Below are positions 7,188-15,628 of a stretch of 19,120 bases of DNA, piece after piece. The stretch is from positions 1-19,120 of the forward strand of contig JBARCX010000171.1 in assembly GCA_049794535.1 (NCBI GenBank). Direction: 5' to 3'. Source of the stretch: JBARCX01 sp049794535 (GTDB lineage: Bacteria > Pseudomonadota > Gammaproteobacteria > Xanthomonadales > Rhodanobacteraceae). Position 1 is the stretch's first letter. Every line of letters begins with the position of its first letter. The notes under the pieces were generated by a model. It searched no databases, was not told where the DNA came from, and saw nothing but the letters and a program-made list of their open reading frames with translations. A program made the position numbers and the translations under genes.

Positions 7188-8006
7188 ATGCTGCTCCAGC
7201 GCACCCTGACCGCCCTGCTGCTCGCCCCGCTGGTGATCCTGATCATCCTGCTGTCGCCAGCAACACTATTCGCACTGATCGCAGCGGCGGCCTTCCTCGC
7301 TGCACTGTGGGAATGGACTCGCCTGTCCGGCCTGAAGCAGACAACGCCACGCGTAGCTGTATTGGCGGGCGGCACCATCCTGTTCGGTCTGCTGTGGTCC
7401 GCACGCGATACCACGCTATGGCCGCTGATGATCGCTGCCGGTGTGGCCTGGTGGTTTCTAGCCTGCCTCTGGTTGCGCCACTTCGCGTTCGCCGCCGCGC
7501 CAACCAACGAAAGCCGTGCATTCAAGCTGTTCGCCGGCGTGCTGGTGATCTTTCCAGCCTGGGTGGCCCTGGTGCAGATCCACAACAGCGAGCCGCACGG
7601 TCACATCTGGGCCTTTCTCTCACTGCTGCTTGTTTGGGCTGCCGATATCGGCGCTTATTTCAGCGGCAGGTTCTTTGGCAACCGCAAACTGGCTCCGCAG
7701 ATCAGCCCAGGCAAGACCTGGGCGGGCGTGTATGGGGCTTTCGTCACCAGTGCGCTGGTTGCCGCCATCGGTGGCTGGCTGCTGGGCGTGCACGATCTTC
7801 GCCTGCTCGGCCTCATCGCGCTGTCCGTGGTGGTGGTCATCGCCTCGGTGATTGGCGATCTACTGGAAAGCCTGATGAAGCGGCATGCACAGGTGAAGGA
7901 TTCGGGCACACTTTTCCCAGGCCACGGTGGACTGCTGGATCGGATGGACAGCGTGTTTGCGGCGCTGCCCGTGTTTGCCCTGGGCAAATGGCTACTGGGC
8001 CTGTGA
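7188..8006 (+). CDS. cdsA: Phosphatidate cytidylyltransferase, CDP-diglyceride synthase (272 residues)
   Basis: Makes CDP-diacylglycerol from phosphatidate and CTP, the branch point of phospholipid synthesis, in the inner membrane. Multiple hydrophobic helices fill the protein (about 8-42, 56-70, 80-100, 112-131, 139-160, 181-201, 205-225). The family signature is complete near the C-terminus: SLMKRHAQVKDSGTLFPGHG through GLLDR (228-252), with the KD and DR metal/substrate residues. The start at 7188 has AAGGA at 7178-7182; longer upstream readings overlap uppS out of frame and are not family-like. It sits 16 bp after uppS and 13 bp before dxr. Confidence 0.97.
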   Translation: MLLQRTLTALLLAPLVILIILLSPATLFALIAAAAFLAALWEWTRLSGLKQTTPRVAVLAGGTILFGLLWSARDTTLWPLMIAAGVAWWFLACLWLRHFAFAAAPTNESRAFKLFAGVLVIFPAWVALVQIHNSEPHGHIWAFLSLLLVWAADIGAYFSGRFFGNRKLAPQISPGKTWAGVYGAFVTSALVAAIGGWLLGVHDLRLLGLIALSVVVVIASVIGDLLESLMKRHAQVKDSGTLFPGHGGLLDRMDSVFAALPVFALGKWLLGL

Positions 8007-8019
8007 GGTAAAGGCGGCC

Positions 8020-9195
8020 ATGCGAAACATTGCCGTTCTCGGCGCCACCGGCTCTATCGGTAGCAGCACCCTCGATGTCATCGCCCGCCATCCGCAGCGC
8101 TTCCGCGCCAGCGTGTTAACGGCGCACAGCAACGTGGCGGCGCTCGCCGAACTTTGCGTGAAGCATCACCCCGAGTTGGCTGTCATCGCCGACCCAGCGC
8201 TCGAACCCGAACTCGCGCGACGCCTTACCGCCGCAGGCATACGCTGCGAAGTGGCTAGTGGCCCCGACGCCCTCGTGGCGGCTGCATCCGGCACGCTATG
8301 CGACACGGTGGTCGCCGCCATTGTCGGCGCGGCTGGACTGGACTCCACCCTTGCTGCCGCACGCACAGGCAAACGCCTGCTACTGGCCAACAAGGAATCG
8401 ATCGTGATGGCCGGCCCACTGCTACTGGACGCACTGCGCGCCGGTGGCGGCGAGCTGATCCCGGTGGATTCGGAACACAACGCGATTTTCCAGTGTCTGC
8501 CGGGCGGACGCCCTGATCTGCATAAGAGCGGCGTGAAGCGGCTGATCCTTACGGCATCCGGTGGCCCCTTTCGCGGCCAGCAGCGCGCCGATCTGATGGC
8601 GGTCACGCCCGATCAGGCCTGCAAGCACCCGAAGTGGTCGATGGGCCGCAAGATTTCGGTCGATTCGGCCACGCTGATGAACAAGGGCCTCGAGGTGATC
8701 GAGGCGCACCACCTGTTCGGTGCAGCGCCCGACGCGATCGAAGTGCTAGTACATCCGCAGAGCCTGGTGCACTCGCTCGTCGAATACGTGGATGGCTCGG
8801 TGCTGGCCCAGCTGGGCAATCCCGACATGCGTACGGCCATCGCCCACGCATTGGCCTGGCCTGAGCGGGTCGAAGCCGGGGTCTCGCCGCTAGACCTGGC
8901 CACCAGTGTTCCGCTGCAGTTCGAACAGCCTGACCTCGCCACCTTCCGCTGCCTGGCCCTGGCCTTCCAGGCGCTACGCGCGGGAGGGGACGCGCCAGCC
9001 ATCCTCAATGCCGCTAACGAGGTCGCGGTGGATGCGTTTCTCGCTGGAGCACTACCTTTCCTCTCGATTGCCGATGTGGTCGAGTCGGTACTCACGGAAC
9101 TGCCAGCGCAAGTCGTGGTCGATATCCAAACCCTTGGTGAACGTGACCGGGCTGCCCGCGAGGCGGCACGGCGGGTTCTCCGCAACGCTTGCTGA
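8020..9195 (+). CDS. dxr: 1-deoxy-D-xylulose 5-phosphate reductoisomerase (391 residues)
   Basis: Second step of the MEP isoprenoid pathway: NADPH-dependent conversion of DXP to 2-C-methyl-D-erythritol 4-phosphate. Seen: the NADPH-binding GATGSIGSSTLDV (8-20), LLANKESIVMAG (121-132), metal ligands in PVDSEHNAIFQCL (D150, E152) and SVDSATLMNKGLEVIEA (E225), ILTASGGPFRG (176-186), and the flexible-loop segment HPKWSMGRKIS (203-213). The start at 8020 gives MRNIAVLGATGSIG, as in the family, with AAGG just upstream. Consecutive stops TGA TAA end it. The dxr product pathway supplies precursors for the neighbouring uppS. Confidence 0.98.
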   Translation: MRNIAVLGATGSIGSSTLDVIARHPQRFRASVLTAHSNVAALAELCVKHHPELAVIADPALEPELARRLTAAGIRCEVASGPDALVAAASGTLCDTVVAAIVGAAGLDSTLAAARTGKRLLLANKESIVMAGPLLLDALRAGGGELIPVDSEHNAIFQCLPGGRPDLHKSGVKRLILTASGGPFRGQQRADLMAVTPDQACKHPKWSMGRKISVDSATLMNKGLEVIEAHHLFGAAPDAIEVLVHPQSLVHSLVEYVDGSVLAQLGNPDMRTAIAHALAWPERVEAGVSPLDLATSVPLQFEQPDLATFRCLALAFQALRAGGDAPAILNAANEVAVDAFLAGALPFLSIADVVESVLTELPAQVVVDIQTLGERDRAAREAARRVLRNAC

Positions 9196-9228
9196 TAAGC
9201 TTGAACACCCATTGACGCGCTCTATTTG

Positions 9229-10578
9229 ATGACTCCCTTCCTCGGCTCGGTGTTCTGGTTACTGGTCACGCTAGGCGTGCTGGTGACCTTTCACGAATTT
9301 GGCCATTACTGGGTCGCGCGCCGCTGCGGCGTTAAGGTGCTGCGCTTCTCCGTAGGTTTCGGACGCGCGATCTGGAAGCGCGTGGGCCGCGACGGCACGG
9401 AATATCAGATCGCCGCGATTCCGCTGGGTGGCTACGTAAAGATGCTCGACGCTCGCGAAGGCGAAGTCGACCCCGCATTACAGGCCCAGGAATTCACCGC
9501 TCAGTCGGTGTGGAAGCGTATCGCCATCGTGATCGCCGGCCCGGGCTTCAACCTGATTTTCACCATCGCTGCATTCTGGCTGATGTTTATGCTGGGCCGC
9601 ACCGACTATGCCCCCATCGTGTCCGCCGTGCCGCAAAGCATGGCCGCTGAAGCGGGCATTCGTCCTGGTGACCGCTTACTCACCATCGATGGCAAGCCGG
9701 TAGCGACGTGGAGCGATTCGTTGGACGCCGTAGCCAACGCTCTACTGGGCCGCACGCCGCTGCCCGTTGTGGTGCGTGGCAATGATGGTGTTGAGCGTAC
9801 GCTGGTGTTGCCACTGAACACACTGCCAGCCGGTGAGGACATCGGTCAGTACCTGGACAAGCTTGGTCTGCGTCCTGCGCCCATACCTGCCATTGCAGCC
9901 ACGGTTGAAGCCAACCAGCCCGCCGCATTGGCCGGACTGCAAGGCGGCGACCAGCTGCTCAGCATCAATGGCCAACCGGTCAGCGATTTCGAGGACTTCG
10001 GTAAGCGGGTTGCCAGTGACGCAGCCAAATCGCCCCAGCTACAAGTGGGCGTGGAGCGCAACGGTAAGCCGCTGCAATTCGAAGTCACAGCACGACTGGA
10101 GTCGGTGGGTGGCGAGCCAGCACGCTGGATTATCGGTGTAGGTGCGCCGCAACCGGAAACCGCAGTTCAGCACTATGGTCCGGTCCGGGCGTTCACAGCC
10201 TCGTTGTCTCTCACCTGGGATCGCGCTACCGGCGTGTTCAACATGCTCGGCAAGATGCTTAGCGGCCAGGCATCCAGCAAAAACCTGTCCGGCGTGATCG
10301 GTATCGCCCAGGTGGCCAATGCCTCGGCCCATATGGGGCTGCCAAGCTACCTGGAATTCCTCGCGCTGGTCTCGCTCAGTCTGGCGATCCTCAACCTGCT
10401 GCCCATCCCGATCTTGGACGGCGGTCACCTACTGTATTACCTTATTGAGTTGGTCAAAGGTAGCCCGGTCAGCGAACGGACCATGATCGCCGGCCAGTAT
10501 GTGGGTCTGCTTCTCTTGTTCACGCTGATGGGGCTGGCGTTCTACAACGACATCCACCGCATCATTCTGCCCACATGA
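9229..10578 (+). CDS. rseP: RIP metalloprotease RseP, site-2 protease of the envelope stress pathway (449 residues)
   Basis: An inner-membrane zinc protease that cleaves anti-sigma-E factors and remnant signal peptides. Seen: the zinc motif HEFGH at 22-26 in the first transmembrane helix; a second helix near 97-122 starting with VIAGPGFNLIF; tandem PDZ domains at about 125-200 and 222-292 with GIRPGDRLLTIDGKPV and GLQGGDQLLSINGQPV; and the third zinc ligand in LLPIPILDGGH (D397). A final helix lies at 423-440. Length matches E. coli RseP (450). The ATG at 9229 follows an in-frame TTG (9226), so the start could be one codon earlier; no strong ribosome site is visible. It lies 33 bp after dxr and precedes bamA. 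Confidence 0.97.
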   Translation: MTPFLGSVFWLLVTLGVLVTFHEFGHYWVARRCGVKVLRFSVGFGRAIWKRVGRDGTEYQIAAIPLGGYVKMLDAREGEVDPALQAQEFTAQSVWKRIAIVIAGPGFNLIFTIAAFWLMFMLGRTDYAPIVSAVPQSMAAEAGIRPGDRLLTIDGKPVATWSDSLDAVANALLGRTPLPVVVRGNDGVERTLVLPLNTLPAGEDIGQYLDKLGLRPAPIPAIAATVEANQPAALAGLQGGDQLLSINGQPVSDFEDFGKRVASDAAKSPQLQVGVERNGKPLQFEVTARLESVGGEPARWIIGVGAPQPETAVQHYGPVRAFTASLSLTWDRATGVFNMLGKMLSGQASSKNLSGVIGIAQVANASAHMGLPSYLEFLALVSLSLAILNLLPIPILDGGHLLYYLIELVKGSPVSERTMIAGQYVGLLLLFTLMGLAFYNDIHRIILPT

Positions 10579-10715
10579 TCCGGATGCACGCTGCCAGCGA
10601 CCTCGCGTTGCGCGCCGGCCGTGGCTTCCTGACCGCGTGGTCCACGGTTTGCACGACTCCACGTTACGGTGACTTGTCACTCGCTACGTCGGAGCCGGCC
10701 GCGAATCTTCTCTCG

Positions 10716-10736
10716 AAGCCGGGGTCGCCCCGGTTT
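10716..10736 (+). repeat. GC-rich hairpin in the rseP-bamA gap
   Basis: CCGGGG-TCG-CCCCGG (10719-10733), extended by a G-T and two A-T pairs, is followed by only three T residues. It lies 61 bases before bamA in a 219-bp gap. It may be a weak attenuator or a bamA leader structure. Elsewhere in 10579-10797 there are short palindromes (CGTGG-T-CCACG, GTGAC-TT-GTCAC) but no promoter I would defend. Confidence 0.45.
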
Positions 10737-10797
10737 CATGCATTCATCGGGGCGGCCAGTACGGCTGCCTTGTCGCAATAACTCAACGGAATCGACG

Positions 10798-13209
10798 ATG
10801 AAGCGTATCGCCGCCCTGATCCTGCTTGCCTCCCTCTCCGCCAACGTGCTTGCGTTTGAGCCGTTCGTCGTTTCCGACATCCGCATCGATGGCCTCAGCC
10901 GTATCTCGGCCGGCACGGTGTACAACTACCTGCCGATCAGCAAGGGCGATCGCCTCACCAACGACGAAGCCCAGCGGGCCATTCGCGCGCTGTATCAAAC
11001 CAAGTTCTTCAGTGACGTAGAGCTTGAGCGCCAGGGCAACATCCTGGTGATCAAAGTGGTCGAGCGCCCCTCGATCGCCAAGCTCACCCTGCGCGGCAAC
11101 AAGGACATCAAATCCGATGACCTGAAGAAAGGCCTGTCGGAAATCGGCCTCACCGAGGGTGAAACCTTTGATCGGCTATCGCTTGATCGCGTGCAGCAAG
11201 AGCTGATTCGTCAGTACTACAACCGCGGCAAGTACAACGTGTCGGTCATTCCGCACGTGACCCAGCTGGACCGCAATCGCGTAGCCATCGACATCGAGAT
11301 CCGCGAAGGCAAAGTTGCCAAGATCAAAGAGATCAATATTGTCGGCAACACGGCCTTCACCAATCCGGAAATCCAGAAGGGTTTCGAGTCGGGCACCAGT
11401 AACTGGATGTCGTGGTACTCGAAGAACGACCAGTACTCGAGCGACAAGCTGTCCGGTGACTTGAACAAGCTACAGTCCTATTACATGGACCGTGGCTATG
11501 CCGATTTTGGCCTGGACTCCTCGCAGGTGACCATCGCTCCCGATAAGCGCGCGATGTACATCGCCGCCGACGTGAAAGAAGGCGATATCTACAACGTCTC
11601 CGGCATACACCTGCTGGGCGATCTGATCCTGCCGGAAGCGACCATGCGCCAGCTGGTCTTCATCAAGGAAGGTCAGACCTTCAATCGCCAGGCGATTGAA
11701 AATAGCTCAAAGGCCATGAAGGGCGTCTTGGCCAACATCGGCTATGCCTATGCCAAGGTCGACACGGTGCCCAAGCTGGACAAGCAGAAGCACACCGTCG
11801 ACATCACGTTCTACGTCCAGCCGGGTAGCCGCATCTACGTGCGTCGTGTGATCTTCCAGGGCAATACCCGCACTGAGGACGACGTGCTGCGCCGTGAAAT
11901 GCGCCAGCTCGAAGGCTCCGCCTACTCGCAGCTAGCCATCGACCGCTCCAAGATCCGTTTGCAGCAGCTCGGCTACTTCAAGAAAGTGGACATCGACAAG
12001 AGCCTGGTACCTGGCACACAGGATGAAGTCGACCTCAACGTGAAGGTCGAAGAGCAGTCCGCAGGTAGCTTGCAGTTCGGCGTGGGCTATTCGCAGTACT
12101 CCGGCATCATCTTGTCGTCCTCGGTGTCGCAGAACAACTTCCTCGGTACTGGCGATCGCTTCTCGGTCGGCGGCCAGCGCAGTGACTACTACACCAGTAT
12201 CAACGCGAGCTACTACAACCCTTACCTGACCGATAACGGTATTGGTATCGGCTACAACGCCAGCTTCTCCCGAGCCGACTACAGCGACCTGGGCAGCGAG
12301 TACGCCAACTACTCGAACAGCACCAAGTCGTTCTCAACCAACCTGGGCATTCCGGTTACGGACTACGATAGCCTCAGCCCCAGCATTGGCTTGAGCAGCA
12401 CCAAGATCAACACCATCGCGGGCTACACCCCGCAGGTGATGATCGATTACCAGAACCTGATCGGCCACCAGACCATCCATTCGTGGACCGGCGGACTGAC
12501 CTGGACCCACAACACCCGCAACGACTATTGGGCACCGACTCGTGGTGGCCAGATCAGCGCGTCAATCGATGGCGCATTGCCCGGCTCCACCGTGCAGTTC
12601 TGGCGCTTCACCGGCGAAGCCAACCACTATTGGCCGATCGGCAGGGGCTTTGTTCTGTATCTGGATGGCAAGGTCGGCTATGGCCAGACCTACGGCAAAG
12701 ACAGTGATTACGCCTTCCCGTTCTGGGACAACTACTACTCGGGTGGTGTGACCGACGTACGCGGCTTCCAGGACAACACGCTCGGCCCGCGTGTCTGCGT
12801 AGGTACCCAATCCGATGGCAAACCGATCGTACCGAACGCCAACGGCTCGTGTACCGGCAGCGTGTATAGCTACGCACAGCCGATCGGCGGTAACTTGAAG
12901 GTACTGGGCACGGCGGAACTGTACCTGCCGCTGCCCTTCCTAAAGGACGTCAATACCGCTCGCGTGTCTTGGTTCGTCGATGTCGGCAATACCTATAACG
13001 TAGGCAAGGGTTATTCAAACTACGACTCCACTTACGGTATCCCAACCGGCTTTACCGCCAGTACGTTACGCGCATCGACCGGTCTGTCGCTGCATTGGCA
13101 GGCGCCGATTGGCCCGCTGATCATCAGCTTCGCCATTCCGTTCCGTAAGCAGGCCAGCGACGGTTATTACGAAGAGCGCATCCAGTTCACCTTCGGCAGC
13201 ACGTTCTAA
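10798..13209 (+). CDS. bamA: Outer membrane protein assembly factor BamA (803 residues)
   Basis: The central beta-barrel of the BAM complex, which inserts outer-membrane proteins. Residues 1-19 are a signal peptide (basic MKR, a hydrophobic stretch, then cleavage after NVLA). Five POTRA domains follow from about 20 to 425, beginning FVVSDIRIDGLSRISAGTVY and with later FQGNTRTEDDVLRREM. The barrel fills the remainder, with the conserved loop-6 motif VRGF at 654-657, two loop cysteines soon after it, and a terminal Phe (FTFGSTF) as the assembly signal. Length agrees with the family (about 790-810). The start at 10798 is chosen because it begins a clear signal peptide; an earlier GTG-started reading is not family-like. 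GGA about 8 bases upstream is a modest ribosome site. Confidence 0.98.
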   Translation: MKRIAALILLASLSANVLAFEPFVVSDIRIDGLSRISAGTVYNYLPISKGDRLTNDEAQRAIRALYQTKFFSDVELERQGNILVIKVVERPSIAKLTLRGNKDIKSDDLKKGLSEIGLTEGETFDRLSLDRVQQELIRQYYNRGKYNVSVIPHVTQLDRNRVAIDIEIREGKVAKIKEINIVGNTAFTNPEIQKGFESGTSNWMSWYSKNDQYSSDKLSGDLNKLQSYYMDRGYADFGLDSSQVTIAPDKRAMYIAADVKEGDIYNVSGIHLLGDLILPEATMRQLVFIKEGQTFNRQAIENSSKAMKGVLANIGYAYAKVDTVPKLDKQKHTVDITFYVQPGSRIYVRRVIFQGNTRTEDDVLRREMRQLEGSAYSQLAIDRSKIRLQQLGYFKKVDIDKSLVPGTQDEVDLNVKVEEQSAGSLQFGVGYSQYSGIILSSSVSQNNFLGTGDRFSVGGQRSDYYTSINASYYNPYLTDNGIGIGYNASFSRADYSDLGSEYANYSNSTKSFSTNLGIPVTDYDSLSPSIGLSSTKINTIAGYTPQVMIDYQNLIGHQTIHSWTGGLTWTHNTRNDYWAPTRGGQISASIDGALPGSTVQFWRFTGEANHYWPIGRGFVLYLDGKVGYGQTYGKDSDYAFPFWDNYYSGGVTDVRGFQDNTLGPRVCVGTQSDGKPIVPNANGSCTGSVYSYAQPIGGNLKVLGTAELYLPLPFLKDVNTARVSWFVDVGNTYNVGKGYSNYDSTYGIPTGFTASTLRASTGLSLHWQAPIGPLIISFAIPFRKQASDGYYEERIQFTFGSTF

Positions 13210-13234
13210 CGAAGCCAGGTGGCTATGCGTAAGT

Positions 13235-13265
13235 GAATAAAGCGCGGCCATGCCGCGCTTTATTC
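13235..13265. terminator. Terminator after bamA
   Basis: A perfect 14-bp stem, GAATAAAGCGCGGC/GCCGCGCTTTATTC, has the loop CAT. The stem itself ends in the U-rich side (CTTTATTCTTT continues to 13268). The A-rich left side makes it plausible in both directions. It separates bamA from the lpxD cluster. Confidence 0.85.
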
Positions 13266-13298
13266 TTTGCGGGAGCAACCGCTCTAACAGCCATCGTA

Positions 13299-13333
13299 GG
13301 AACCCGTGCAGTTCTGGCATCTCCCGATACAAT
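13299..13333 (+). promoter_or_regulatory. Candidate promoter(s) for the lpxD cluster
   Basis: A -10-like TACAAT lies at 13328-13333, 24 bases before the lpxD start, with no convincing -35. Overlapping it, GGAACCC (13299-13305) followed 16 bp later by TCCCGA (13322-13327) loosely resembles a sigma-E promoter. A new promoter is expected because a strong terminator lies just upstream. Confidence 0.35.
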
Positions 13334-13357
13334 GGACGGAGTGCTACGGAGAGAGCC

Positions 13358-14380
13358 TTGAGCGCGAACCATACCTTTTCACTCGCCGAACTCGCCGATC
13401 GGTTCGATCTGGCGTATCACGGTACGACCGATATCCGCATTGATGGTGTCGGCACGTTGGGTGGCGCCAGCCCAACCCAGCTGACCTTTCTCTCCAACAG
13501 CAAGTATTCGGCCCAATTGGCCGGCACGCGTGCCGGTGTCGTGGTGTTGCGCGAGGAAAATCTTGCCGACTGCCCTACTGCGGCATTGATCGCGCGCGAC
13601 CCCTACGTGGCTTACGCGAAAATCGCCGCGCTATTTGAACGCTTGCCGGCAGCCCCTCATGGCACCCATCCGAGTGCTGTTGTAGCTGCCACCGCAAAGG
13701 TAAGCACCAGCGCCAGCATCGGCCCGTGTTGCGTGATCGAAGACGGTGCGGTGATCGAGGATGGTGCCGTGCTAGGGCCACACTGCATCATCGGTGAGGG
13801 CTGCACTGTAGGTGCGCAGTCGCGGCTGGTGGCACGCGTAACGCTAGTGACGCGGGTGACATTAGGCAAGCGCGTGCTGGTGCATCCCGGTGCGGTTATC
13901 GGCTCGGATGGCTTCGGCCTTGCCTTCGATCGCGACCATTGGGTCAAACTGCCGCAACTCGGCGGTGTACGCATCGGTGATGACTGCGAAATCGGGGCAA
14001 ACACGACCATCGACCGCGGAGCGCTGGACGATACCGTGCTCGAAGAAGACGTACGCTTGGACAACCAGATCCAGATCGCTCATAACGTGCACGTTGGCGC
14101 GCACACCGCGATGGCCGGCTGCGCGGCGGTAGCCGGCAGCGCAAAAATCGGCCGCTACTGCATGATTGGTGGCAACGCTGGCGTGCTCGGTCATCTGGAA
14201 CTGGCTGACCGGGTTACCATTACCGCAAAGACCCTGGTTACGCATTCGATCCGCGAACCCGGTGAGTATTCCTCGGGCACGCCATTGCAAGACAATCGTC
14301 AATGGCGCAAGAACGCTGCCCGTTTCAAACATTTGGATGACTACGCGCGTCGACTGTCGGCGTTGGAGAAGGACAAGTAA
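13358..14380 (+). CDS. lpxD: UDP-3-O-(3-hydroxyacyl)glucosamine N-acyltransferase (340 residues, TTG start)
   Basis: Third step of lipid A synthesis: adds the N-linked 3-hydroxyacyl chain to UDP-3-O-acyl-glucosamine. An N-terminal uridine-binding domain (QLTFLSNSKY at 41-50) precedes a left-handed beta-helix of hexapeptide repeats from about 105 to 300. The catalytic His is H242 in NQIQIAHNVHVG. GSDGFGLAF (182-190) is a family motif. The start is TTG at 13358 with GGAGAG six bases upstream, giving MSANHTFSLAELADRF. The upstream in-frame ATG lies inside the bamA terminator and would add a non-family extension. Near-duplicate repeats (VIEDGAVIEDGAV; VTLVTRVTLG) occur in the helix. Confidence 0.95.
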   Translation: MSANHTFSLAELADRFDLAYHGTTDIRIDGVGTLGGASPTQLTFLSNSKYSAQLAGTRAGVVVLREENLADCPTAALIARDPYVAYAKIAALFERLPAAPHGTHPSAVVAATAKVSTSASIGPCCVIEDGAVIEDGAVLGPHCIIGEGCTVGAQSRLVARVTLVTRVTLGKRVLVHPGAVIGSDGFGLAFDRDHWVKLPQLGGVRIGDDCEIGANTTIDRGALDDTVLEEDVRLDNQIQIAHNVHVGAHTAMAGCAAVAGSAKIGRYCMIGGNAGVLGHLELADRVTITAKTLVTHSIREPGEYSSGTPLQDNRQWRKNAARFKHLDDYARRLSALEKDK

Positions 14381-14382
14381 CG

Positions 14383-14856
14383 ATGAGTGATAACACCGCG
14401 ACCGTGAGCCTGCCGGTAACCGTAGAACAGATCCAGCAGCTGCTGCCGCATCGCTACCCGTTCCTACTGGTCGATCGCGTCATCGAAATCGTGCCCGACG
14501 TCAGCGTGGTGGCGCTGAAAGGCGTAACCATCAACGAGCCGTTCTTCCAGGGTCATTTCCCTGGTCACCCGGTGATGCCGGGTGTACTGATCGTCGAGGC
14601 GATGGCTCAGACCGCCGGCCTGTTAACCCAGATCAGCAACCGCCTGAAGGGCAACACCGCCAGCGCGCTGTTCTACTTGGCCAAGATCGACAATGCACGA
14701 TTCAACGCGCCGGTCGTACCGGGTGACCAGCTGCGCATGGAAGTACGGCTCAAGCGCCTGATGCGCAGCATGGGCATCTTCGAGGCACGCGCCCTGGTCG
14801 ACGGCAAGGAAGTCGCCAGCTGCGAGCTGATGTGCGCTGCGAGGTCCGAAAAATGA
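14383..14856 (+). CDS. fabZ: 3-hydroxyacyl-ACP dehydratase FabZ (157 residues)
   Basis: Dehydrates 3-hydroxyacyl-ACP in fatty acid elongation, competing with LpxA and LpxD for the same substrate. The hot-dog fold signature is intact: LLPHRYPFLLVDRV (20-33), FFQGHFPGHPVMPG (54-67) with catalytic His58, and VLIVEAMAQTAG (68-79) with Glu72. Length is within the family range (about 140-160). It begins 2 bp after the lpxD stop and overlaps lpxA by ATGA, which suggests translational coupling. Confidence 0.97.
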   Translation: MSDNTATVSLPVTVEQIQQLLPHRYPFLLVDRVIEIVPDVSVVALKGVTINEPFFQGHFPGHPVMPGVLIVEAMAQTAGLLTQISNRLKGNTASALFYLAKIDNARFNAPVVPGDQLRMEVRLKRLMRSMGIFEARALVDGKEVASCELMCAARSEK

Positions 14857-15626
14857 TCCACCCCACCGCTGTCATCGACCCCACCGCCGTCATCGGTAAC
14901 AACGTGAGTATCGGCGCCTACACCGTGATCGGCGCCGAGGTGAAGATCGGCGAAGGCACGGTGATCGGTCCGCATGTCGTCGTCGATGGTCCAACCACGA
15001 TCGGCCGCGACAACCGCATCGCGCAATTCGCCTCGCTCGGTGGCGACCCCCAAGATATGAAATTCAAGGGTGAGCGAGCAGAGCTGATTATCGGTGACCG
15101 CAACCTGATCCGCGAATTCGTCACCATCAATCGCGGCACGGGCGATGGCGGCGGCGTCACCCGCGTCGGTAACGACAACTGGCTGCTCGCCTATGTGCAC
15201 ATCGCGCACGACTGCCAGGTCGGCAACCACACGATCTTCTCCAACTACTCGGCGCTGGCCGGGCATGTAGAGGTCGGTGACTGGACGGTCTTCTCCGGCT
15301 ATTCCGGCGCGCACCAGTTCTGCAAAGTCGGCGCTTACGCTTTCATTGGCATGGGTTGCCTGCTCGGCGCAGACGTACCGCCGTTCGTGATGATGGCCAA
15401 TGAGCAACAGGGACGTCCACGCGGATTGAACACCACCGGCCTCAAACGCCACGGCTTCGAACCGACACGTATCGCAGCGATCAAGCGCGCCTACCGCACG
15501 CTGTACACCGCAGGCCTGTCGCTAGCCGACGCACGCGAACAACTGGTAGTGCTGGCGCAGGAGAGCGACGACGTGCGCTCGATGCTCGATTTCCTAGACC
15601 GCAGCGAAAGGGCGATCGCCCGATAA
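14853..15626 (+). CDS. lpxA: Acyl-[ACP]-UDP-N-acetylglucosamine O-acyltransferase (257 residues)
   Basis: First step of lipid A synthesis: transfers a 3-hydroxyacyl chain from ACP to UDP-GlcNAc; a cytosolic trimer. The left-handed beta-helix starts at the N-terminus (MIHPTAVIDPTAVIG). The catalytic His is H119 in YVHIAHDCQVGN, matching E. coli H125. The C-terminal helical domain holds LNTTGLKRHGFEP. Counting from the aligned GAHQFC segment, residue 167 is Met where E. coli has the chain-length-setting Gly173; P. aeruginosa LpxA has Met there and uses C10 chains. I therefore infer a preference for short (C10-C11) hydroxyacyl donors. The start at 14853 overlaps the fabZ stop. Confidence 0.97.
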   Translation: MIHPTAVIDPTAVIGNNVSIGAYTVIGAEVKIGEGTVIGPHVVVDGPTTIGRDNRIAQFASLGGDPQDMKFKGERAELIIGDRNLIREFVTINRGTGDGGGVTRVGNDNWLLAYVHIAHDCQVGNHTIFSNYSALAGHVEVGDWTVFSGYSGAHQFCKVGAYAFIGMGCLLGADVPPFVMMANEQQGRPRGLNTTGLKRHGFEPTRIAAIKRAYRTLYTAGLSLADAREQLVVLAQESDDVRSMLDFLDRSERAIAR

Positions 15627-15628
15627 GC

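Noticed and set aside
10669..10797. Upstream GTG giving BamA a 43-residue extension
   Set aside because: It would place a basic, non-hydrophobic segment before a clear signal peptide, which begins at the ATG at 10798.
13250..13357. Upstream ATG giving LpxD a 36-residue N-terminal extension
   Set aside because: The ATG lies in the loop of the bamA terminator, the extension is not family-like, and the TTG at 13358 has a proper ribosome site.
13727..13775. Near-duplicate coding repeats in lpxD (VIEDGAVIEDGAV)
   Set aside because: Hexapeptide beta-helix proteins normally contain such imperfect repeats; nothing beyond the fold needs explaining.
14673..15452. Minus-strand open frame of 259 codons opposite fabZ and lpxA
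   Set aside because: An antisense shadow of two well-supported genes, with repetitive Asp/Val/Ala composition mirroring the hexapeptide repeats.
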